Source: a virus | Length of the DNA stretch: 32,104 nucleotides | Strand: one strand, 5' to 3' | IMG/VR virus record: IMGVR_UViG_3300014914_000023 | Span: 1 to 32,104 of that record | Shown here: piece after piece, positions 28,321 to 32,104 of the stretch | Numbering within the stretch: the first letter of the stretch is position 1 | Layout of the letters: each line of letters starts with the position of its first letter | Program-made: the position numbers and the translations under genes | Notes under the pieces: model-generated | Seen by the model: the letters and a program-made list of their open reading frames with translations, nothing else | What the model was told of the DNA's origin: nothing | Database searches by the model: none

Positions 28321-30171
28321 CTATTCCTGTGGGATATCCTGCGCTTGCTGAGCAGCTGCTATTGCTGCCATAATTTTTTTCTTTTGTGACTCTGCTAGAG
28401 CGCTTTCCTCAATGATAACGTCCGGCGGGATAGGAATACCCTTATCGGTCATCTCCATAAGCGTGACGAAGTTCGCCAGCCTGGTGGTTTCCGCGTAAGC
28501 TCCCTCTCCAATCGAAACGTCATACTTTCCGAGCGACGCGTCGTTCAGAATTTGATTGATCATCATCCCAACATCGTCGGCGTTGACCACAATCTTAGGG
28601 CTACCGTCCTCATTCAAAACTGGCTGGTTATCTTCACCCAATACCGGGCCTGAAAAATGCTCCGAAAGAAAAGCATCGCCAAGCACACGAGAGGCTGTTT
28701 CTACGGTGTATATTTCGCCTAGCTGCGAGAGAATAAAGCGCCCTAGTATCTGCTTCGTTTCGCTGTAGTTGTCCAGAGACTCCTGAACCATAACAAGCCC
28801 CTGGCGCTGCTTGAGCAAGATGGCTCTACCGCTCTGGCTTTGCGAATCATTCGCGAGCAAATCCGGATTAATTCCAGAGGATTCCTTGATATCCTTCTCC
28901 GACTCAGCAGCTAGCTCTTTATGCCCTGTACTAAGCGGAGCCGGGCGTATACGGAAGGTCTCTGGGTTAACAACCCCGCCTGTTTTTGACGTGTCATACT
29001 CCCCTACGAAGCCTGGACTCGATCCAAACTGCTTGAACCGGTCCTTTGTACGACGATCCAACGCTCCCTTTGGAAACATCCAACCGCTATTTGCGGTGCT
29101 ATTCAGATGCCTTAGTTCCTGGGTGCGTCGCTTATTAAGCTCCTCCTGAAGGTCTCGGAGGCCTCTGGTGATGCCCTGGATAAGAAGATCGGTGTCTTTA
29201 ATATCCACGGTCATTTGCTCACCGATAAACTGGAAGAATGGATAAAACTTCCAGCGAGGATATGACCACGCCACTTCGTCGGTAAACTCCTGATCCCCTA
29301 TGACCTGTTGCAGCCAGATTTCAGGGATTTGTTTCTTCAGGATATGAGGGTCTTCAAATTCATTCTCCTCAATAAACTTTTCAGCTTCTTCCTTGCTGTC
29401 AGTCTCCTTGATCGTTCCAGATTCCCTATCGACGGCGAAATATTTGGTTACCCAGTTCTTGTAGTAGTACTCCACCAAATCGTAGCCGTTGCTGCGCTCT
29501 TTCGCGTCCCCAACCTCCGGAGCATTCTCATAATCGCGCTTCTGGATATGCTCAACAAACGCGTCCATATCCTTTAGGTCAACACGGCGCATACCGACCT
29601 TATCAATTTTGTCCTCATCCTCTGGAAAAAGCTCTAGCACCTGATCGCGGGTGAGGTTTGGCGAGTATTTGATCACAAAGCGCCGATCGGAAAGGTCGTA
29701 CTCTTCACCGTCTGGATCGGGGAATATTCGGTTAGCGTTTAGCTTCCTGAACTTCATCGATCCGTTGATGAGGTTATAGGTGTAATCCAGAAACCCCTCG
29801 CAGTAGCAAAGACCGCCTGTCATGCCCTCTTTAAATTGGTCAGAGAGCTTCTTATCGACCCTAGATAGTTTGACCACGTTCTTTAGCAAACGTGTGGATA
29901 TTTCAGAGCGGATAACGTCCTCGCCTCCTTCTGGAAAGGCGATAAGATCACTACGACTCTGCCGTTCAATACCCGTGATTATTTTAATCATAGGCTTAAT
30001 ACGATTGATCGTGAGAGCCTTCACGCCAGCTTTGCGAAGGGTCTCAACGTCTTCCGGTTCCCACTGCTTTCCTAAAGCAAACTCAAAGTCTTTTTCAATC
30101 TCTCGAAGAAGTTTACTTTGTGCCTTAGAGGAAATAGCGAAATCCGCATAAATTTTCTCTATTTTTGGCAT
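28321..30171 (-). CDS. Portal protein, P22 type
   Basis: This is 616 residues, the ring at the unique head vertex through which DNA enters and leaves. The N-terminal helix (REIEKDFEFALGKQW) plus KALTINRIKPMIKIITGIER, LCYCEGFLDYTYN, ANRIFPDPDGEEYDLSDRRF and later ITRGLRDLQEELNKRRTQEL with GRAILLKQRQGL are the usual blocks of P22-like portals (P22_portal family). The C-terminus is short (AAIAAAQQAQDIPQE), lacking the long barrel of P22 itself. It starts 9 bases after the acidic/basic gene. Confidence 0.9.
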   Translation of the reverse strand: MPKIEKIYADFAISSKAQSKLLREIEKDFEFALGKQWEPEDVETLRKAGVKALTINRIKPMIKIITGIERQSRSDLIAFPEGGEDVIRSEISTRLLKNVVKLSRVDKKLSDQFKEGMTGGLCYCEGFLDYTYNLINGSMKFRKLNANRIFPDPDGEEYDLSDRRFVIKYSPNLTRDQVLELFPEDEDKIDKVGMRRVDLKDMDAFVEHIQKRDYENAPEVGDAKERSNGYDLVEYYYKNWVTKYFAVDRESGTIKETDSKEEAEKFIEENEFEDPHILKKQIPEIWLQQVIGDQEFTDEVAWSYPRWKFYPFFQFIGEQMTVDIKDTDLLIQGITRGLRDLQEELNKRRTQELRHLNSTANSGWMFPKGALDRRTKDRFKQFGSSPGFVGEYDTSKTGGVVNPETFRIRPAPLSTGHKELAAESEKDIKESSGINPDLLANDSQSQSGRAILLKQRQGLVMVQESLDNYSETKQILGRFILSQLGEIYTVETASRVLGDAFLSEHFSGPVLGEDNQPVLNEDGSPKIVVNADDVGMMINQILNDASLGKYDVSIGEGAYAETTRLANFVTLMEMTDKGIPIPPDVIIEESALAESQKKKIMAAIAAAQQAQDIPQE

Positions 30172-30179
30172 CGCTTATC

Positions 30180-30560
30180 TCACTTGCTGCGCCGTCTCCG
30201 TCCCTGTCCTTTTGCTTTCGACTTTGGCTTAGGTTTTGCCTTGGACTCGACAGCAGGTTGCTCAACATCAGCCCCTGGAGCCTCTTGCTCCGGCTGCTCT
30301 ACAACATCTTCAGCGTCATCCTGCGACTCTGCTTCCTGTTCTTCTTCTTGAGAGACATCTTCTGCCGTTGTATCTTCATTATCGTCAACATCAACTGCAA
30401 CAGTCGTTGTGCCAACGTCGTTCAACACGCGCTGCCAAAACTGGACGAGTCCGAGCGCGATGACATTTTGCTTACTTTGTTCACTCGTATCTTTATTAAT
30501 TGTCGAGGCAATTTCTTTAGCCTTAGTCTTCGCCAATGCTTTAATGTCATCTAATTTCAT
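30180..30560 (-). CDS. Acidic protein with Lys/Arg-rich tail
   Basis: This is 126 residues. A helical N-terminus (KLDDIKALAKTKAKEIAS, then VIALGLVQFWQRVLNDVG) is followed by a very acidic middle (about 58-100) and a basic end (KAKPKPKSKAKGQGRRRRSK). Between terL and the portal gene it may bind DNA or the portal during packaging or help assembly. The charge split could also mark a small scaffold-like or head-filling protein. No family is recognised. Confidence 0.65.
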   Translation of the reverse strand: MKLDDIKALAKTKAKEIASTINKDTSEQSKQNVIALGLVQFWQRVLNDVGTTTVAVDVDDNEDTTAEDVSQEEEQEAESQDDAEDVVEQPEQEAPGADVEQPAVESKAKPKPKSKAKGQGRRRRSK

Positions 30561-30568
30561 TATGTCCT

Positions 30569-31939
30569 CTACACTGTTGCGGGGTTGTATTCGTCTTCTT
30601 CGTCGTACTCGAAGTTGTACCGTTTGCTTGCCCGTTTAGGCTTCCATGCCTCAACGTGGTCGTGGGCCCAAACGCCCATTACATAAGCATCGGCGCGGTC
30701 TGGACTCCGGCCTATGTTCTTCTTAACCTCGTCCTTCTCGACCATAATAATTCGGCCATTTTTTATTTTAAACTTGACAGCGTACAATTGACGCCTGGTC
30801 TCTTCGTCTTCAATGTATGAGCATACTTTATCATGTATCTGCTGCATGGTGTACCAATATGCTTCTGCACGACAGTTTGCATACTTCTCTGGCTCCATCG
30901 ATTTCGATGCGGAGTTAAAACGAATGATCCGATAGTACTCGTCTATTTTCTGAACGCCAGAGGCAATGCCACCACCTAAACCAATCTCATCAATAACAAG
31001 ATCATAGGTCTGCGTTGTTTCCATGAACGCAGCAAGCTCCGCTGCAACCTTCATCTCATCATCAGGACGAGCGAGTATCTTTTGCTCCAATACCTTATAG
31101 TTTTCAAATAGCTTAAAGACACACTCGTCGTGGCTGGTAGCAGGGTCACATGAAATAAGCCGCTTCTTATGCGGAAAGTGCATGTTGACCTTCCGCAACG
31201 CTTCGATCATCTCCGGGTTGATAAGGGTGTTGTTATCCTTAAGCCCTGTCCAATCACCGTGGATGTAAGCGCGTTGCAAAACGTCGTTGTACTTAAACGC
31301 CTCTTGCAGCGTGGCAATATAGTCCTCCGGGAGATGCGGATTATCCGTTGGCAGCGCCGGTATATAGGCATACTTAGCCTGTTCAACATCCACCCAATCA
31401 GACTTCAGCCAACAGTCGGCGGGGTTCGCCGTATAAAGCTCTTTGTAGGCCGGTTTGATGCCTTTGTACGTTAAACGAAGCGACCCACGAAGGACACCAA
31501 CCTCCTCGCGAGAAACCTCCTCGGCCTGATCTAAAGCAAAAAACGCAAGCTCGGCTGAGTTAAACTTGTTGATAGTCTCTGAGCTATCGAGCCCACCGTA
31601 AAATATCTTGCAGCGCCCACCAAAAAGAATAATCTCTGAGTCTTGTTTCTTTATCTCGTAGGCGGTTGGTGGAATGATCTTCTTCCACGTTTCAAGCGTT
31701 GTTTTCTTAAAGTCTGTCGCCTGTTTACGGCCTATGAACCCAAGCGGAATCGGATGCTCCCTCGGTTTAAGCCCGAATAGCTTGCAGAGCATTTTGCACC
31801 ACATGAAAACCCAGAGGCATAGCAAGTACGACTTGCCTCCTCCCTTCGCACCACCATAGAGAATGTACCGGGTCACCGCGTCGAGTAAATACTCAAGAGC
31901 AAGCGACTGCCTCTCGGTAAGTTCAAAGTTGAACTTCAT
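30569..31939 (-). CDS. terL: Terminase large subunit
   Basis: This 456-residue protein is the ATPase motor and nuclease that packages DNA. Walker A is GGAKGGGKS at 29-37. Walker B is AFFALDQAEE with Asp137 and the catalytic Glu following. The nuclease acids lie in ISCDPA (Asp265), LVIDEIG (Asp317) and RSPDRADA (Asp414, Asp417). The nuclease region belongs to the RNase H-like fold of large terminases. It is complete and of normal length. The ATG overlaps the stop of terS as ATGA, and the downstream acidic protein follows closely. Confidence 0.95.
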   Translation of the reverse strand: MKFNFELTERQSLALEYLLDAVTRYILYGGAKGGGKSYLLCLWVFMWCKMLCKLFGLKPREHPIPLGFIGRKQATDFKKTTLETWKKIIPPTAYEIKKQDSEIILFGGRCKIFYGGLDSSETINKFNSAELAFFALDQAEEVSREEVGVLRGSLRLTYKGIKPAYKELYTANPADCWLKSDWVDVEQAKYAYIPALPTDNPHLPEDYIATLQEAFKYNDVLQRAYIHGDWTGLKDNNTLINPEMIEALRKVNMHFPHKKRLISCDPATSHDECVFKLFENYKVLEQKILARPDDEMKVAAELAAFMETTQTYDLVIDEIGLGGGIASGVQKIDEYYRIIRFNSASKSMEPEKYANCRAEAYWYTMQQIHDKVCSYIEDEETRRQLYAVKFKIKNGRIIMVEKDEVKKNIGRSPDRADAYVMGVWAHDHVEAWKPKRASKRYNFEYDEEDEYNPATV

Positions 31940-32104
31940 TGGACTAGCTTTCTCTTGGTATGCGTTGTAGTTTTGTGGCCGTTTTTGGATGCTTTCCTGC
32001 GGGGGGAGTGCGTCGTGATGGTCATCTCAAAATCACCATCGGACATGTGGTTCATATCACGGACATCTCGCCAGCCACAACAGTTCTTCATGGTGAATAT
32101 TGCA
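31936..32104 (-). CDS. terS: Terminase small subunit, C-terminal part (gene begins at the left end)
   Basis: The frame enters at the right edge and ends in TGA at 31938-31936. After AIFT it reads MKNCCGWRDVRDMNHMSDG and a basic tail (HSPRRKASKNGHKTTTHTK) that could contact DNA or the motor. Together with 1-264 it forms one uninterrupted gene of about 138 residues, with the ATG at 32091-32089 being the same internal Met as at 3-1. It should not be annotated as a separate gene starting at that Met. Confidence 0.85.
   Translation of the reverse strand, partial: AIFTMKNCCGWRDVRDMNHMSDGDFEMTITTHSPRRKASKNGHKTTTHTKRKLVQ
32089..32104. repeat. Terminal direct repeat, right copy
   Basis: This is identical to positions 1-16. 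It marks the point where the circular map closes inside the small-terminase gene. After removing one copy the genome is 32,088 bases. Confidence 0.9.

Noticed and set aside
1-32104. CRISPR array, insertion sequence, rRNA or integrase
   Set aside because: I looked for evenly spaced palindromic repeats, transposase motifs, rRNA stretches and tyrosine or serine recombinase signatures and saw none.

Overview
The window reads as one complete, tightly packed genome of a short-tailed (podovirus-type) bacteriophage of about 32.1 kb. The last 16 bases repeat the first 16. When the ends are joined there, an open small-terminase gene runs across the seam, so the sequence is probably circular (or circularly permuted) and was opened inside terS. 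The host should be Gram-negative: there is an overlapping i-spanin/o-spanin pair, several Sec-type signal peptides, and a replication initiator of a type familiar from proteobacterial phages. I cannot name the host more closely.

Nearly everything is read on the minus strand, so transcription runs from high to low coordinates. Following that direction: the early region starts at a well-formed promoter with repeated operator-like sites (8277-8331) in front of a small HTH regulator (8249), a signal-peptide-bearing amidase, three small proteins, a probable single-strand annealing protein, a Cas4-like Fe-S nuclease, a replication initiator with an internal HNH domain, a VRR-NUC nuclease and a run of tiny genes down to 2721. 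One short gene (2470-2676) lies on the plus strand. A second minus-strand block starts near 2254. It holds small genes, a tRNA-Trp-like element without a D arm, a truncated peptide deformylase joined to unrelated sequence, a multi-pass membrane protein, and then the terminase genes.

The late block continues from the right end: terS and terL, an acidic/basic protein, a P22-type portal, scaffold, an N4-gp56-family major capsid protein, a methyltransferase and a glycosyltransferase, adaptor, fibre-like and beta-propeller-like tail proteins, three probable ejection proteins, a coiled-coil protein, then a giant fibre-like protein, a LamG-like protein and a Cys-rich protein, all three with signal peptides. 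The lysis block (10450-8561) has a 28-residue membrane peptide, a membrane-anchored coiled coil, a YiiX-type NlpC/P60 hydrolase, a holin-like protein and the spanin pair.

I see no integrase, DNA polymerase, primase, helicase or RNA polymerase. Replication presumably uses the host replisome recruited by the initiator, with homologous recombination by the annealing protein and nuclease. The most unusual items are the run of three exported tail-like proteins, the deformylase remnant, the D-arm-less tRNA-like element, the HNH insertion in the initiator with a hexamer repeat inside its gene, and a strong terminator placed between the scaffold and coat genes.
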